Notes: generated by a model not told the origin, from the letters alone. Numbered from the stretch's first letter, positions 26,435 through 35,692 are shown. The stretch: DNA of 64,000 nt from Bordetella sp. H567 (GCF_001704295.1 NZ_CP012334.1:558001-622000); one strand, 5' to 3'. A program made the numbers and translations.

Positions 26435-27613
26435 ATGTCCGCCCAGCCGACCCCCGTCGCTCCCGTTTCCGACGCCGAATCCTTCGGTATCGCCCCGGTC
26501 ACCGAAATCATCGCCGAACTCCGCGCCGGGCGCATCGTCATCCTGGTCGACGAAGAAGACCGGGAAAACGAAGGCGACCTGGTCATGGCCGCCGAATTCG
26601 TGACGCCCGAGGCCATCAACTTCATGGTCACCCATGGCCGGGGCCTGGTTTGCCTGACCCTGACGGAAGAACGCTGCCGCCAGCTGGACTTGCCGCTGAT
26701 GGCCTCCCGCAACGGCACCCGCTTCGGCACCAATTTCACGGTGTCCATCGAAGCCGCGGAGGGCGTGGACACCGGCATTTCCGCGGCTGACCGCGCCCGC
26801 ACCATCCGGGTAGCCGTGGCGCGGGACGCCAGGCCGGCGGACCTGGTGCAGCCCGGCCATATCTTCCCCGTGCGCGCGGTGCCCGGCGGCGTGCTGGTGC
26901 GCGCCGGCCATACGGAAGCCGGCTGCGACCTGACCGCCATGGCGGGCCTGACGCCGGCGGCCGTCATCTGCGAAATCCTCAAGCCGGACGGCACCATGGC
27001 GCGCCTGCCGGATTTGGTGGCCTTCGCCAAGGCCCACGGCCTGAAGATCGGCACCATCGCCGATCTGATCCAGTACCGCAGCGAGCACGAATCCATCGTC
27101 CAGCGCCTGGGTGAACGGACCATGCAGACCGCCTCGGGGGCGTTCCGCTCGGTGGCCTATCGCGACACGGCTACCCAGTCCATACACCTTGCCCTGGTGC
27201 ACGGCGATATCGATCCGCTGCGCGAAACCCTGGTCCGCGTGCACGAACCGGCGTCCGTGCTGGACGTCCTGGATATCGGCGCCAGCCAGCATAGCTGGGG
27301 CGTGGCCCAGGCCCTGCAGGCGGTGGCCGCCGCCCCGGCCGGCGTCGTGGTGCTGATGAATTGCCAGGCCGGCGGCGATCACCTGGCCGAGCAGATATCG
27401 GCCTGGAATGACGGCGCCGACGCGACCAAGCCCGAGCTCCGCGGCGACCGCCTGGGCCTGCGCACCTATGGCATCGGCGCCCAGATTCTGCGGGATCTCA
27501 ACGTCGGCCAGATGAAACTGCTGGCCCGGCCGCGCAAAATGCCCAGCATGGCGGGTTTTGCGCTTTCGATTACAGGTTACGATTGCGACCCTCCGGCGTC
27601 CCCGGTACGCTAG
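26435..27613 (+). CDS. ribB: 3,4-dihydroxy-2-butanone-4-phosphate synthase with degenerate GTP cyclohydrolase II domain
   Basis: A 392-residue protein started at ATG 26435. Residues about 20-225 are a complete RibB domain: VDEEDRENEGDLVMAAEF, the substrate loop NFMVTHGRGLVCL, and RAGHTEAGCDL. The C-terminal half aligns in shape to RibA (RTYGIGAQILRDLNVGQMKLL near the end), but the zinc site is gone: where active enzymes have CLTGDxxxSxRCDC, this has VLDVLDIGASQHSWG. It therefore makes the four-carbon riboflavin precursor but should not act on GTP. Such RibBX proteins are known in proteobacteria. ribH follows after 90 bp. I see no FMN riboswitch in the short leader. Confidence 0.93.
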   Translation: MSAQPTPVAPVSDAESFGIAPVTEIIAELRAGRIVILVDEEDRENEGDLVMAAEFVTPEAINFMVTHGRGLVCLTLTEERCRQLDLPLMASRNGTRFGTNFTVSIEAAEGVDTGISAADRARTIRVAVARDARPADLVQPGHIFPVRAVPGGVLVRAGHTEAGCDLTAMAGLTPAAVICEILKPDGTMARLPDLVAFAKAHGLKIGTIADLIQYRSEHESIVQRLGERTMQTASGAFRSVAYRDTATQSIHLALVHGDIDPLRETLVRVHEPASVLDVLDIGASQHSWGVAQALQAVAAAPAGVVVLMNCQAGGDHLAEQISAWNDGADATKPELRGDRLGLRTYGIGAQILRDLNVGQMKLLARPRKMPSMAGFALSITGYDCDPPASPVR

Positions 27614-27703
27614 GAACCCCGGCCTTGTCCGCCGGCGGTCCAGTGTCTGCCGGCCCGCGCCCCGTTTGCAACCCACCGCCCGCAACCTATAAGGCAGTTA
27701 TCG

Positions 27704-28240
27704 ATGAATCCCTACACCTTATCCCCTGACTTGAACGGCGAGGGGCTGCACATCGGCATCGTCCGCGCCCGTTTCAACGAGGAGATCGGCCAGGCCGAGC
27801 AGGACGCCTGCCTGGAAGAGCTGGCGAAGCTGGGCGTCGACGAACGCGACGTCATGCTGATCACCGTGCCCGGCGCGCTCGAATTGGGCGTGACGCTGGC
27901 GCGCATGGCCGAAACCTATGAATTCGACGCGCTGATCGCCCTGGGTGCGGTGATCCGCGGCGAAACCTACCACTTCGAAGTGGTCAGCAACGAGATGGCA
28001 TCCGCCATCACCCGCATTTCCGTGGAAACCGGCATCCCCATCGCCAATGGCGTGCTGACGGTCGACACCGACGAACAAGCCGAGGCGCGTGCGCCCGGCA
28101 AGGGCCGCGATTGCGCGCAAGTCGCGGTCGAAATGGCGAACCTGATCGCCGCCCTCGAACCCGAATCCGACGACGAAGACGAGGATGAGGAAGAGGACGA
28201 CGAAGACTACGAAGACGAAGAAGATGACGACCGCCGCTGA
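27704..28240 (+). CDS. ribH: 6,7-dimethyl-8-ribityllumazine synthase RibH with acidic tail
   Basis: A 178-residue lumazine synthase, the penultimate step of riboflavin synthesis. Conserved segments are [25 protein letters not shown], and [14 protein letters not shown], which has the catalytic His. The family body ends near residue 150 ([14 protein letters not shown]). A further 25 residues are almost only Asp and Glu, an unusual tail. The last 17 bp overlap the start of nusB in another frame. The run ribB-ribH-nusB is a standard proteobacterial arrangement. Confidence 0.96.
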   Translation: MNPYTLSPDLNGEGLHIGIVRARFNEEIGQAEQDACLEELAKLGVDERDVMLITVPGALELGVTLARMAETYEFDALIALGAVIRGETYHFEVVSNEMASAITRISVETGIPIANGVLTVDTDEQAEARAPGKGRDCAQVAVEMANLIAALEPESDDEDEDEEEDDEDYEDEEDDDRR

Positions 28241-28712
28241 TCAAGCCGCCCAGGTGCGCGCGAACGCGCGCAGCGCACGCCGCCGGGCTCGCGAGTTCGC
28301 CTTGCAGGGTGTCTACGCCTGGCTGCTGCGCGGCGGCGAAGGCACCCAGGACGCTGGCGAAATCGACGCCCATCTGCGCGACGCGGAAGACTTTTCCGAA
28401 GCCGACGCGCAATGGTTCAAGACGCTGCTGCATGGCGTCCTGCGCGAAGCCCCGGACCTGCGCGAGCGCTTCACGCCGTTCATCGACCGGCCGCTGAACG
28501 AGCTGTCGCCGGTGGAGCACGGCATCCTGCTTATCGGCAGCTACGAACTGGTGCATCACGTCGAGGTTCCGTACAAGGTCGCCATCAACGAGGCGGTCGA
28601 GCTGGCCAAATCCTTCGGCGGCACGGACGGCTTCAAGTTCGTCAACGGCGTGCTGGACAAGCTGGCGGCGGTGGTCCGGTCCAAGGAAGTCGCCGCGGCG
28701 CCGCGCCGCTGA
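28224..28712 (+). CDS. nusB: Transcription antitermination factor NusB
   Basis: A 162-residue RNA-binding protein. It partners with NusE (S10) on boxA of rRNA transcripts to prevent premature termination. The ATG at 28224 lies inside the acidic-tail codons of ribH, 17 bp before its stop. The N-terminal basic segment ([21 protein letters not shown]), the helix [15 protein letters not shown], and the C-terminal [13 protein letters not shown]...[11 protein letters not shown] are family hallmarks. Overlap with ribH implies translational coupling. Confidence 0.96.
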   Translation: MTTAADQAAQVRANARSARRRAREFALQGVYAWLLRGGEGTQDAGEIDAHLRDAEDFSEADAQWFKTLLHGVLREAPDLRERFTPFIDRPLNELSPVEHGILLIGSYELVHHVEVPYKVAINEAVELAKSFGGTDGFKFVNGVLDKLAAVVRSKEVAAAPRR

Positions 28713-28754
28713 CCGACCGCGCCGGCGCCGCGGGCAAATACCCCAGGAACGCGC

Positions 28755-29720
28755 GTGGCCTCCGAATTCGACTTGATCGATCGTTATTTCAAGCGCGCCG
28801 CCCCGCGCGACATGCTGGGCGTGGGCGACGACTGCGCGCTGTTCAGCGTCCCGCCCGGCATGCAGGTCGCGACCAGTACGGACCTGCTGATCGAAGGCCG
28901 GCATTTTTTTCCCGATGTGGATCCGCGCGCGCTGGGCCATAAGTCCCTGGCCGTGAATGTGTCGGACCTGGCCGCCATGGGCGCCCGGCCTATCGGCTGC
29001 CTGCTGGGCCTGGCGCTGCCGCAAGCCCACGAACCGTGGCTGGCGGCCTTCGCTGAAGGATTCCACGCCATGGCCCGCGCCGCCGGCTGCCCGCTCATCG
29101 GCGGCGATACCACCGGCAATCCGGGCGTGCTGGCGATCAGCGTGACCGTGTTCGGCGCCGTGCGTCCGGATGCGGCCCTGCGCCGCGATGGCGCGCGCGC
29201 CGGCGACGATATCTGGATATCCGGGGCGCTGGGCGATGCCGACATTGCCTATCGCCTCCTGAGCGGCCAGATGCCCGCGGACGACGCGTTGCTGGCACGC
29301 ACGCGCGCCGCGCTGGAATGGCCTCAACCGCGTTTTGCCCTCGGACAGCGGCTGGCCGGCGTTGCCCGCGCCGCGATCGATATTTCCGATGGCCTGCTGC
29401 AGGACCTCGGGCACATCCTGAAGGCCAGCGGCGTCGGCGCCCGCCTGTACCTGGACGACATGCCCGTATCGGCCGCGCTGGCGGGCGTGCCCGCCGACCG
29501 CGTTCGCCGCGCCGTCCTGGCCGGCGGCGATGCCTACGAACTTTGCTTTACGGCGCCCGCCGACCGGGCCGACACCATCCGCGCCATCGGCGCGGATGCC
29601 GGCGTTGCCGTCACCCGTGTCGGCGCCATCGAAGCCGGCACCGGCGTGACGGTGCTCGACGCACAGGGCGTCCCCCTGCAGGATCTTCCTCGCGGTTTCG
29701 ACCACTTCCGCTCCTCATGA
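28755..29720 (+). CDS. thiL: Thiamine-monophosphate kinase ThiL
   Basis: A 321-residue enzyme that phosphorylates thiamine monophosphate to the active pyrophosphate. It starts at GTG 28755 (ASEFDLIDRYFKR). Motifs include GDDCALFSV, TSTDLLIEGRHFF, GGDTTGNPG, SDGLLQDLGHI and GGDAYELCFT, which together form the metal- and ATP-binding sites of the PurM-like fold. The stop overlaps the pgpA start (ATGA). Confidence 0.96.
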   Translation: MASEFDLIDRYFKRAAPRDMLGVGDDCALFSVPPGMQVATSTDLLIEGRHFFPDVDPRALGHKSLAVNVSDLAAMGARPIGCLLGLALPQAHEPWLAAFAEGFHAMARAAGCPLIGGDTTGNPGVLAISVTVFGAVRPDAALRRDGARAGDDIWISGALGDADIAYRLLSGQMPADDALLARTRAALEWPQPRFALGQRLAGVARAAIDISDGLLQDLGHILKASGVGARLYLDDMPVSAALAGVPADRVRRAVLAGGDAYELCFTAPADRADTIRAIGADAGVAVTRVGAIEAGTGVTVLDAQGVPLQDLPRGFDHFRSS

Positions 29721-30259
29721 CCCAGACCACGCCGGATCCCGAATCCGTTTCCATGCGTGCCCGTGCCCGCGTCCCTTTCCCCCCCCTTTCCTGGATCGTC
29801 AGGACGCCCAGCCGTTTCATCGCGTTCGGCCTGGGCTCCGGCCTGATCCGGCCTGCGTCCGGTACCTGGGGCACCGTACTCGCCTGGCTGATCTGGCTTC
29901 CCGCCGTGCGCTGGATCAGCGACCCGCTGCTGGGCCTGCTAATTGCTCTGGCGCTCGCCTACGGATGCTGGGCCTGTGATCGCGCGGGCAAGGACCTGGG
30001 CGAGCCGGATCATGTCGGCATGGTGTGGGATGAAATGGCCGCCTTCTGGCTGGTGCTGTGGCTGGTGCCGGCGGGTTGGCTGGCCCAGGCCTGTGCCTTC
30101 GTCCTGTTCCGGACATTCGACATCGTCAAGCCACCGCCTATTCGCTATTTTGATGCGCGCATGAAGAACGGTATCGGTGTGATGTGGGACGATCTGCTGG
30201 CGGCGGCCTACACGCTGCTGGTCATGGCAATCGCAGTGCGCATGGGAGCCTTTCAATGA
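29717..30259 (+). CDS. pgpA: Phosphatidylglycerophosphatase A
   Basis: A 180-residue inner-membrane phosphatase that makes phosphatidylglycerol from its phosphate. Hallmarks are FGLGSGLIRPASGTWGT near residue 40, the acidic motif HVGMVWDEMAAFWLVL, FRTFDIVKPPPIRYFD and MKNGIGVMWDDLLA. About four hydrophobic segments are visible. It is coupled to thiL upstream and pncC downstream by ATGA overlaps. About 30 N-terminal residues precede the family core. Confidence 0.95.
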   Translation: MTQTTPDPESVSMRARARVPFPPLSWIVRTPSRFIAFGLGSGLIRPASGTWGTVLAWLIWLPAVRWISDPLLGLLIALALAYGCWACDRAGKDLGEPDHVGMVWDEMAAFWLVLWLVPAGWLAQACAFVLFRTFDIVKPPPIRYFDARMKNGIGVMWDDLLAAAYTLLVMAIAVRMGAFQ

Positions 30260-30795
30260 CGACGTTTGACAGCCACATAATCAGCCTGGCGTCCGCGCTG
30301 GGCAAGGAATTGCAGCGCCGCAACTGGATGATGGGCACCGCCGAATCCTGCACCGGCGGGCTGGTAGCCGGCGCCGTCACGGCCGTCGCCGGTTCCAGCG
30401 CATGGTTCGATCGCGGTTTCGTGACCTACAGCAACGAAGCCAAGGTGGTGGACCTGCAGGTCTCGCCCGATACCTTGAACCTCTACGGCGCCGTCAGCGA
30501 ACCGGTCGCCCAGGAAATGGCCAACGGGGTATTGCTGGAATCGCGCGTGTCGCACGTGGCCGTGTCCACCACGGGCATCGCCGGGCCGGACGGCGGCACC
30601 CCCGGCAAGCCCGTCGGCATGGTGTGCTTCGGTTTCGCCGTGCGCGCAGGCCAGGGCATCACCACCCGCGCCGCCACCCACGTGTTCACCGGCGACCGCG
30701 CCCAGGTACGCCAACAGGCGGTGGCGTTCGCCTTGCTGCACTTGCTGGAAACGATAGGCGCCAAGGTCGAGCAATCCGACCCGACGATGGTGTGA
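30256..30795 (+). CDS. pncC: CinA-family nicotinamide-nucleotide amidase PncC
   Basis: A 179-residue standalone C-terminal CinA domain. It deamidates nicotinamide mononucleotide in the pyridine-nucleotide salvage cycle. Conserved segments are TAESCTGGLVAGAVTAVAGSSAWFDRGFVTYSNEAK and GIAGPDGGTPGKPVGMVCFG. It lacks the N-terminal COG1058 domain of full-length CinA, as is common in this group. It ends the riboflavin-to-pncC run, with an inverted repeat just after its stop. Confidence 0.94.
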   Translation: MTTFDSHIISLASALGKELQRRNWMMGTAESCTGGLVAGAVTAVAGSSAWFDRGFVTYSNEAKVVDLQVSPDTLNLYGAVSEPVAQEMANGVLLESRVSHVAVSTTGIAGPDGGTPGKPVGMVCFGFAVRAGQGITTRAATHVFTGDRAQVRQQAVAFALLHLLETIGAKVEQSDPTMV

Positions 30796-30806
30796 CGCCG
30801 GCACGC

Positions 30807-30835
30807 GGCACGGCCTCATCCCGGGATGCCGTGCC
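30807..30835. terminator. Hairpin between convergent pncC and pyrF
   Basis: Arms GGCACGGC (30807-30814) and GCCGTGCC (30828-30835) are perfectly complementary and enclose a smaller palindrome (ATCCCGGGAT). It lies in the 55-bp gap between two convergent genes, so it could end transcripts from both sides. No clear T-tract follows on either strand, so the efficiency is uncertain. Confidence 0.5.
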
Positions 30836-30850
30836 CGCGGAAGGCTTGCC

Positions 30851-31669
30851 CTAACGCACCGCGTTGATCGCGTCGCGCAGGTCCTTCGCCGCCGCGCCCG
30901 CGGCATCGCGCCATTCCTTGCCGCTCGATGCGTACAGGATGGCGCGCGAAGAACTGATCAGCATGCCCGTGCCGCCCGCATTGCGGGCGTTGGTCACCGT
31001 GGCCGTCACGTCGCCGCCCTGTGCGCCGATGCCCGGAATCAGCAGCGGTACGCTGTCGCCTACGCGCTTGCGCACGGCCGCCAGTTCGGCCGGATAGGTG
31101 GCGCCCACCACCAGGCCGCATTGGCCGTGGCTGTTCCAGTTGTCCGCCACCAGTCCCGCGACGTGCAGATAAAGGGGCTCACCGCCTTCTGTCCGCACGA
31201 ACTGCAGATCCGATCCGCCGGGGTTGGAAGTGCGGCACAGGATGAACACGCCGCGGTCGGTCCAGCGCAGGTAGGGTTCGATCGAATCCAGTCCCATATA
31301 GGGGCTGACCGTCACGCAATCCGCCTGGTAGCGTTCGAAGGCTTCGCGCGCGTATTGCTCGGCGGTCGAGCCGATGTCGCCGCGCTTGGCGTCCAGGATG
31401 ATCGTACGGTTCGGATGCCGCGTACGGATGTGCTCGCACAGGGCTTCCAGCTGGTCTTCGGCGCGGGCGGCGGCGAAATAGGCGATCTGCGGCTTGAAGC
31501 TGCATGCGTAGGGCGCCGTGGCATCGACGATGTCGCGGCAGAAACGGAAGATCGCGTCCGGCTGGCCGTCCAGTTCGTGGGGTAGCCGCTTTACATCCGG
31601 ATCCAGGCCCACGGTCAGCAGCGAGCCTGAGACGTCCCAGGCCGCGTCGAGTTTTTCTTTGAAATTCAT
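30851..31669 (-). CDS. pyrF: Orotidine-5'-phosphate decarboxylase, type 2
   Basis: A 272-residue enzyme making UMP. It starts [12 protein letters not shown] at 31669. The active-site motif [15 protein letters not shown] carries the Lys and Asp residues needed for decarboxylation, and [14 protein letters not shown] and [12 protein letters not shown] are typical. The length fits the longer (type 2) form found in betaproteobacteria. The gene begins 2 bp after the NADH dehydrogenase gene ends, so they probably share a transcript. Confidence 0.96.
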   Translation of the reverse strand: MNFKEKLDAAWDVSGSLLTVGLDPDVKRLPHELDGQPDAIFRFCRDIVDATAPYACSFKPQIAYFAAARAEDQLEALCEHIRTRHPNRTIILDAKRGDIGSTAEQYAREAFERYQADCVTVSPYMGLDSIEPYLRWTDRGVFILCRTSNPGGSDLQFVRTEGGEPLYLHVAGLVADNWNSHGQCGLVVGATYPAELAAVRKRVGDSVPLLIPGIGAQGGDVTATVTNARNAGGTGMLISSSRAILYASSGKEWRDAAGAAAKDLRDAINAVR

Positions 31670-31671
31670 CG

Positions 31672-32991
31672 TCAGTGGAGTTTTACGCGGGGCCGCGTCC
31701 GCCGCAGCAGTACGCGTCCCAGTGCCAGGCAGACCGTGCGCCAGACGCCCAGCAAGGCGCGGTGGTGCATCAGGTGCAGGCTCATGTACATGAACCGCGC
31801 CAGTGTACCGCTTACGAACAGGCCGCGGCCCGCGAGCTTGCCCATGAGGCTGCCCACGCCCGCGCCTTGGCCCAGCGAAACCAGGGATCCGTAGTCCTTG
31901 TAGACATAGCCGGCGGCCGGTTCGGGCTGTTGCTGGATGCGCGCGCCTATCTTGCGCGTCAGGTAGGCGGCCTGCTGGTGCGCCGCCTGGGCGCGGGCCG
32001 GGACGATGCCATGGCCGGCCCACGGCGCCGCCGCGCAATCGCCCAGGGCCAGGATGCGCGGATCGGGTGTTTCCAGCCGCTCGCTGACTTCCAGCTGGCC
32101 GATGCGATTCACCGGCAGGCCCAGTTCCGCCAGGAAGGCCGGGCCCTGGATGCCCGCGGCCCACAGGCACAGATGCGCGTCGTACACGGTGCCGTCGTCC
32201 GTCCTGACGCCCTGCGCCATGACCTCGGCGACGCGCCGGCCGGTGTGCACCTTGATGCCCAGTTCCGCCAGCCGCGTGTGCGCCGCGCGCGACAGGCGCT
32301 CCGGCAGCGGCGACAGGATGCGCGGCGCGCCCTCGATCAGCGTGACACTCAGGTCGCGGTCCGGGCGGAAACTGGGCAGGCCATAGGCGCTGACGACGTG
32401 GCCTGCCTCCAGCAATTCCACGGCGAGCTCCACCCCCGTGGCGCCGCCGCCCACGATGACGATGTTCAGCCGGGCCGTCGCGTCATGCACCTTGGCCTGG
32501 TCCACCTGGATCATGGCCTTCAGCAGTGTCAGCCTGAATTGCTCGGCGTTGTCCGTGGATTCCAGCGTGATGGCGTGTTGCGCGGCGCCGGGCGTGCCGT
32601 AGAAGTTCGCGACGCTGCCGACGGCCAGCACCAGGCTGTCGTAGGGCAGTGCGCGTTCCGGCAGCACGGGTTCGCCGGCAGGATCCACCACGCATTGCAC
32701 GCTGGCCGTGCTGTTGGCGCGGTCTACCCCCTGCACGCGGCCCAGCACGAAGGAAAAGCCGTTCAGGTGCGCCAGCATCAGGTAGGAAAGCCCTTCCTGG
32801 TGGATATCGAGCGTCCCGGCGGCGGCTTCATGCAGGGAAGGCTTCCAGATATGGAACGGGCGCTCGTCGACCAGCGTGACGTGCGCGGGCCCGTGGGCCC
32901 GGCCCAGCCGGGCCGCCAGTTCCAGTCCCCCGGCGCCGCCTCCCACGATAACGACGCGATGGGGATGGGCGGGGGAGGAGGGCGTCGGCAT
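31672..32991 (-). CDS. ndh: Type II NADH dehydrogenase
   Basis: A 439-residue flavoprotein that passes electrons from NADH to quinone without pumping protons. Two dinucleotide folds are visible: the N-terminal FAD site ([18 protein letters not shown]) and the central NADH site ([18 protein letters not shown]). [12 protein letters not shown] is the C-terminal FAD-contact motif, and the [10 protein letters not shown] helix follows. The C-terminal 60 residues are hydrophobic and basic ([19 protein letters not shown]), fitting membrane attachment. It precedes pyrF by 2 bp. Confidence 0.93.
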   Translation of the reverse strand: MPTPSSPAHPHRVVIVGGGAGGLELAARLGRAHGPAHVTLVDERPFHIWKPSLHEAAAGTLDIHQEGLSYLMLAHLNGFSFVLGRVQGVDRANSTASVQCVVDPAGEPVLPERALPYDSLVLAVGSVANFYGTPGAAQHAITLESTDNAEQFRLTLLKAMIQVDQAKVHDATARLNIVIVGGGATGVELAVELLEAGHVVSAYGLPSFRPDRDLSVTLIEGAPRILSPLPERLSRAAHTRLAELGIKVHTGRRVAEVMAQGVRTDDGTVYDAHLCLWAAGIQGPAFLAELGLPVNRIGQLEVSERLETPDPRILALGDCAAAPWAGHGIVPARAQAAHQQAAYLTRKIGARIQQQPEPAAGYVYKDYGSLVSLGQGAGVGSLMGKLAGRGLFVSGTLARFMYMSLHLMHHRALLGVWRTVCLALGRVLLRRTRPRVKLH

Positions 32992-33093
32992 GCCGCGCAG
33001 TATAGCGGCGTATGTGCGGTTTTATGCGTGATTCGCGGTGTCGGGCCGGGAAGGCCAGGGGAAGCGCTCCGGCGCGCGGCGCGCCTTCCCTCC

Positions 33094-33489
33094 CTACAGC
33101 AGAAAGCGGCCGACCGCCACGGCGACCCAGATGGCGATGGTGAAGATCAGGCACAGCAGCACGGCCGCGCTGCCCAAATCCTTGGCGCGGCCCAGTAATG
33201 GATGCATTTCGACCGACAGCGCGTCGGCCAGTGCCTCGATGGCGGAGTTCAGCAGTTCCGTCACCAGCACCATCGTGACCGACATGATCAGGATGAAAAC
33301 CTCCAGCACGGAACGTCCCAGCCAGAAGGCGGCCGGAATCAGCAGGACGGCCAGTGCCAGCTCCTGGCGGAACGCGGCTTCGTAGCGGATGGCGGCACGG
33401 AAGCCCTGCATCGAATAGCGCAGCGCGTTGAAGAGGCGGCGAACGCCGCCAGTGCTTTTGTAGGGCGAGTGCTGCGGTGTAGGCGTCAT
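33094..33489 (-). CDS. dgkA: Diacylglycerol kinase DgkA
   Basis: A 131-residue integral membrane kinase that recycles diacylglycerol to phosphatidic acid. Started at ATG 33489 (MTPTPQHSPYKSTGG). The segments LFNALRYSMQGFRAAIRYEAAFRQEL and TELLNSAIEALADAL carry the conserved catalytic Glu/Asn residues, and three membrane helices are clear. An in-frame extension of 48 codons upstream has no family similarity. It is divergent from the FCD regulator gene. Confidence 0.94.
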   Translation of the reverse strand: MTPTPQHSPYKSTGGVRRLFNALRYSMQGFRAAIRYEAAFRQELALAVLLIPAAFWLGRSVLEVFILIMSVTMVLVTELLNSAIEALADALSVEMHPLLGRAKDLGSAAVLLCLIFTIAIWVAVAVGRFLL

Positions 33490-33658
33490 GGCGGATAGTG
33501 ATGGACCTGCGGAAAAGGCGAGGATCGGGCGGCGCGGCACCGCGTGGGGTGCCACGGGGCGACCCGGACGGTAGCGCATGCGGGCCACGGCGCGGCCCGC
33601 CGCAATGATAAGCAGAAACCCTAATTGTTTCATGGTGGCGCGGCGCGCAGTATGCGGT

Positions 33659-33677
33659 CAATTGGTAAGGCCACTTG
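33659..33677. promoter_or_regulatory. Candidate operator of the FCD regulator
   Basis: CAATTGG (33659-33665) and CCACTTG (33671-33677) form an inverted repeat with one mismatch around TAAGG, about 22 bp before the regulator's ATG. Regulators of this class often bind TTGGT...ACCAA-like sites near their own promoter. Only one copy was found. Confidence 0.35.
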
Positions 33678-33699
33678 ACCGATCCCCATCCGTTCCGCC

Positions 33700-34452
33700 A
33701 TGCCGTTTCAAGCCATCGAACCGCGCCGTCTGTACCGTCAGATCGCCGACCAGCTCCGCGCGCTGATCGAGCGGGGGGAATTCCCCGTGGGCACGCGCCT
33801 GCCGCCGGAACGCGACCTGGCGTTGAAGATGGGCGTGTCGCGGCCCTCGGTGCGGGAGGCTTTGATCGCGCTGGAGGTCGAAGGCCTGGTGGAAGTGCGC
33901 ATGGGGTCGGGCATCTACGTGCGGCCGCGCGGCGACGAGGCCGGCGGTGGCAGCGTGGTGGCGGAAAGCCCGCTGGACACCATCCTGGCGCGCCAGCTGA
34001 TCGAGGGCGAACTCGCGGCGCAGGCCGCTTTGGTGATGAAGGGCGAGGATATCGACGGCCTGCGCGAAGCGCTGGACGTGATGCGTGAAGAAGCCGCGTC
34101 GGGCAACATCCCGGCGCGCGGCGACCGCCTGTTTCACGTGCGCATCGCCGCGGCCACGGAAAACTCGGTGCTGCTGCGGCTGGTGGGGGAGTTGTACGAC
34201 GAACGCCACAACCCCCTGGCGGTGCAGCTGGGCAGCCATTTCGAGAACGCGGAGAGCTGGGAGGCGGCCATCGCCGAGCACGAGCGCGTGGTGGACGCCA
34301 TCCAGGCGGGCGATGCCGAGGCCGCGCGTGCCGCCATGCGCGACCACATGACGAAGTCGCATGACCGGTTTACCGCGCATTGGTCGCCGGCCGATGCGGC
34401 GGCGGCAGGCCGGCGCAGGCCGGCTTCCAGAACGATGCACCGGACGACATAG
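33700..34452 (+). CDS. GntR-family regulator with FCD domain, for the sugar-acid cluster
   Basis: A 250-residue repressor-type protein. The N-terminal winged helix is typical (LYRQIADQLRALIERGEFPVGTRLPPERDLALKMGVSRPSVREALIALEVEGLVEVRMGSGIYV, residues 10-75). The C-terminal FCD ligand domain has acidic and His residues (FHVRIAAATENSVL, IAEHERVVDAI) that commonly hold a metal and a small acid. Same-strand position ahead of sugar-acid genes suggests it senses a pathway intermediate, as UxuR/ExuR/LgoR do. Confidence 0.92.
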   Translation: MPFQAIEPRRLYRQIADQLRALIERGEFPVGTRLPPERDLALKMGVSRPSVREALIALEVEGLVEVRMGSGIYVRPRGDEAGGGSVVAESPLDTILARQLIEGELAAQAALVMKGEDIDGLREALDVMREEAASGNIPARGDRLFHVRIAAATENSVLLRLVGELYDERHNPLAVQLGSHFENAESWEAAIAEHERVVDAIQAGDAEAARAAMRDHMTKSHDRFTAHWSPADAAAAGRRRPASRTMHRTT

Positions 34453-34477
34453 CGAACCGGCGCAGGAGGAGACAACG

Positions 34478-34597
34478 ATGAATCACGAAACGACCATGCC
34501 GCGCGCGCAAGCGAAGGGAATGCCGCTGCGGGCAGGCTCGATGCACGCCTGGCCGAATGGCGGTACGAAGGCCATCCCCTGCCGGAAGGCGCCATGA
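34478..34597 (+). CDS. Small ORF coupled to the dehydrogenase gene, possible leader
   Basis: A 39-codon ORF (MNHETTMPRAQAKGMPLRAG...) is preceded by a strong Shine-Dalgarno sequence (caggaggagacaacg), stronger than that of the following gene. It ends as ATGA on the dehydrogenase start, so ribosomes finishing it would be placed to start there. It matches no family I know and has no membrane segment. It could serve only to deliver ribosomes to the downstream gene, or be a real small protein. Confidence 0.45.
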   Translation: MNHETTMPRAQAKGMPLRAGSMHAWPNGGTKAIPCRKAP

Positions 34598-35622
34598 GCC
34601 TGGCCTGCCGCATACATGGCGCGCGCGATCTGCGCCTGGAGCCCGACGAGCCCGCGCCGCTGGCGCCGCACGAGGTCGAACTGCGCCTGGGCGCCGCCGG
34701 CATCTGCGGATCGGACCTTCACTATTTCCTGCACGGCCGCGTCGGCGCCTTCGTCATCCGCGAACCGCTCATCCCCGGCCATGAGGCCTCGGGTGTCGTC
34801 ACCCGCGTGGGCGATGCCGTCACGCGTGTCGCGCCCGGGATGAAAGTCGCCATCAATCCCTCGCATCCCTGCGGCCGCTGCGACTACTGCCGCGCCGGCC
34901 GCGACAACCTGTGCAGCAACATGCGCTTCCTGGGCAGCGCCAGCGTCTATCCGCATGTGCAGGGCATGTTCCGCGAGCGCTTCGTCATGGGCGAACGGCA
35001 ACTCACGCCGGTGCTGGAGGACATCTCCCTGGGCGAGCTGGCCTGCGCCGAGCCGCTGTCCATCGGCCTGCACGGCGTGCGCCGCGCCGGCGAAATGATG
35101 GGCCGCACCGTCCTGATCACCGGCGGGGGCACCATCGGCTGCATGACCGTGATCGCGGCACGCCTGGCCGGCGCCGCGCGCATCATCGTCTGCGATATCG
35201 CCGACCGTCCCCTGGAAATGGCCCGCATGGTGGGCGCGGACGCCACGGTGCGCAGCGATACCGCGGACGCCCGCGAGATCGCCGACGTGGCGGACATCGC
35301 CATCGAGGCCGCCGGCAGCCCGGCCGCGCTGGCCACCTGCCTGGCGGCCACGCGGCGCGGCGGCCGCATCGTCCAGGTGGGCACGCTGCCCGGCGAGGGC
35401 CTGCACTTTCCCGCCAACAGCATCATGGCCCGCGAGCTCGACTACGTCGGCGCGTTCCGCGCCGGCCCGGAATTCGACTGGGCGGTCGCCTACCTGCGCA
35501 CGCGCAAGGTGGACGTCCGCCCCCTGATGAGCGCCCAGTTGCCGCTGGACCAGGCCGTCGCGGCCTTCGAGCTGGCAGCCGACCGGACCCGCAGTACCAA
35601 GGTGCAACTCGTATGTGATTGA
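34594..35622 (+). CDS. Zinc-dependent L-idonate/L-gulonate 5-dehydrogenase-like enzyme
   Basis: A 342-residue medium-chain dehydrogenase. Catalytic zinc ligands are in GICGSDLHYF and PGHEASGVV; the four Cys of the structural zinc are in PCGRCDYCRAGRDNLC; the NAD-binding motif is LITGGGTIGCMTV. The overall pattern is of the sorbitol/idonate dehydrogenase branch. Beside a D-mannonate dehydratase, oxidation of L-gulonate to fructuronate is a plausible step, but L-idonate or another polyol acid cannot be excluded. The start overlaps a 39-codon ORF as ATGA. Confidence 0.88.
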   Translation: MSLACRIHGARDLRLEPDEPAPLAPHEVELRLGAAGICGSDLHYFLHGRVGAFVIREPLIPGHEASGVVTRVGDAVTRVAPGMKVAINPSHPCGRCDYCRAGRDNLCSNMRFLGSASVYPHVQGMFRERFVMGERQLTPVLEDISLGELACAEPLSIGLHGVRRAGEMMGRTVLITGGGTIGCMTVIAARLAGAARIIVCDIADRPLEMARMVGADATVRSDTADAREIADVADIAIEAAGSPAALATCLAATRRGGRIVQVGTLPGEGLHFPANSIMARELDYVGAFRAGPEFDWAVAYLRTRKVDVRPLMSAQLPLDQAVAAFELAADRTRSTKVQLVCD

Positions 35623-35692
35623 CGTTTCATTGACCCGACAGGCGGCGCCGGAGAGCGCATCGATGTCCTGAACAAGAGAGAGGAGACACGAC

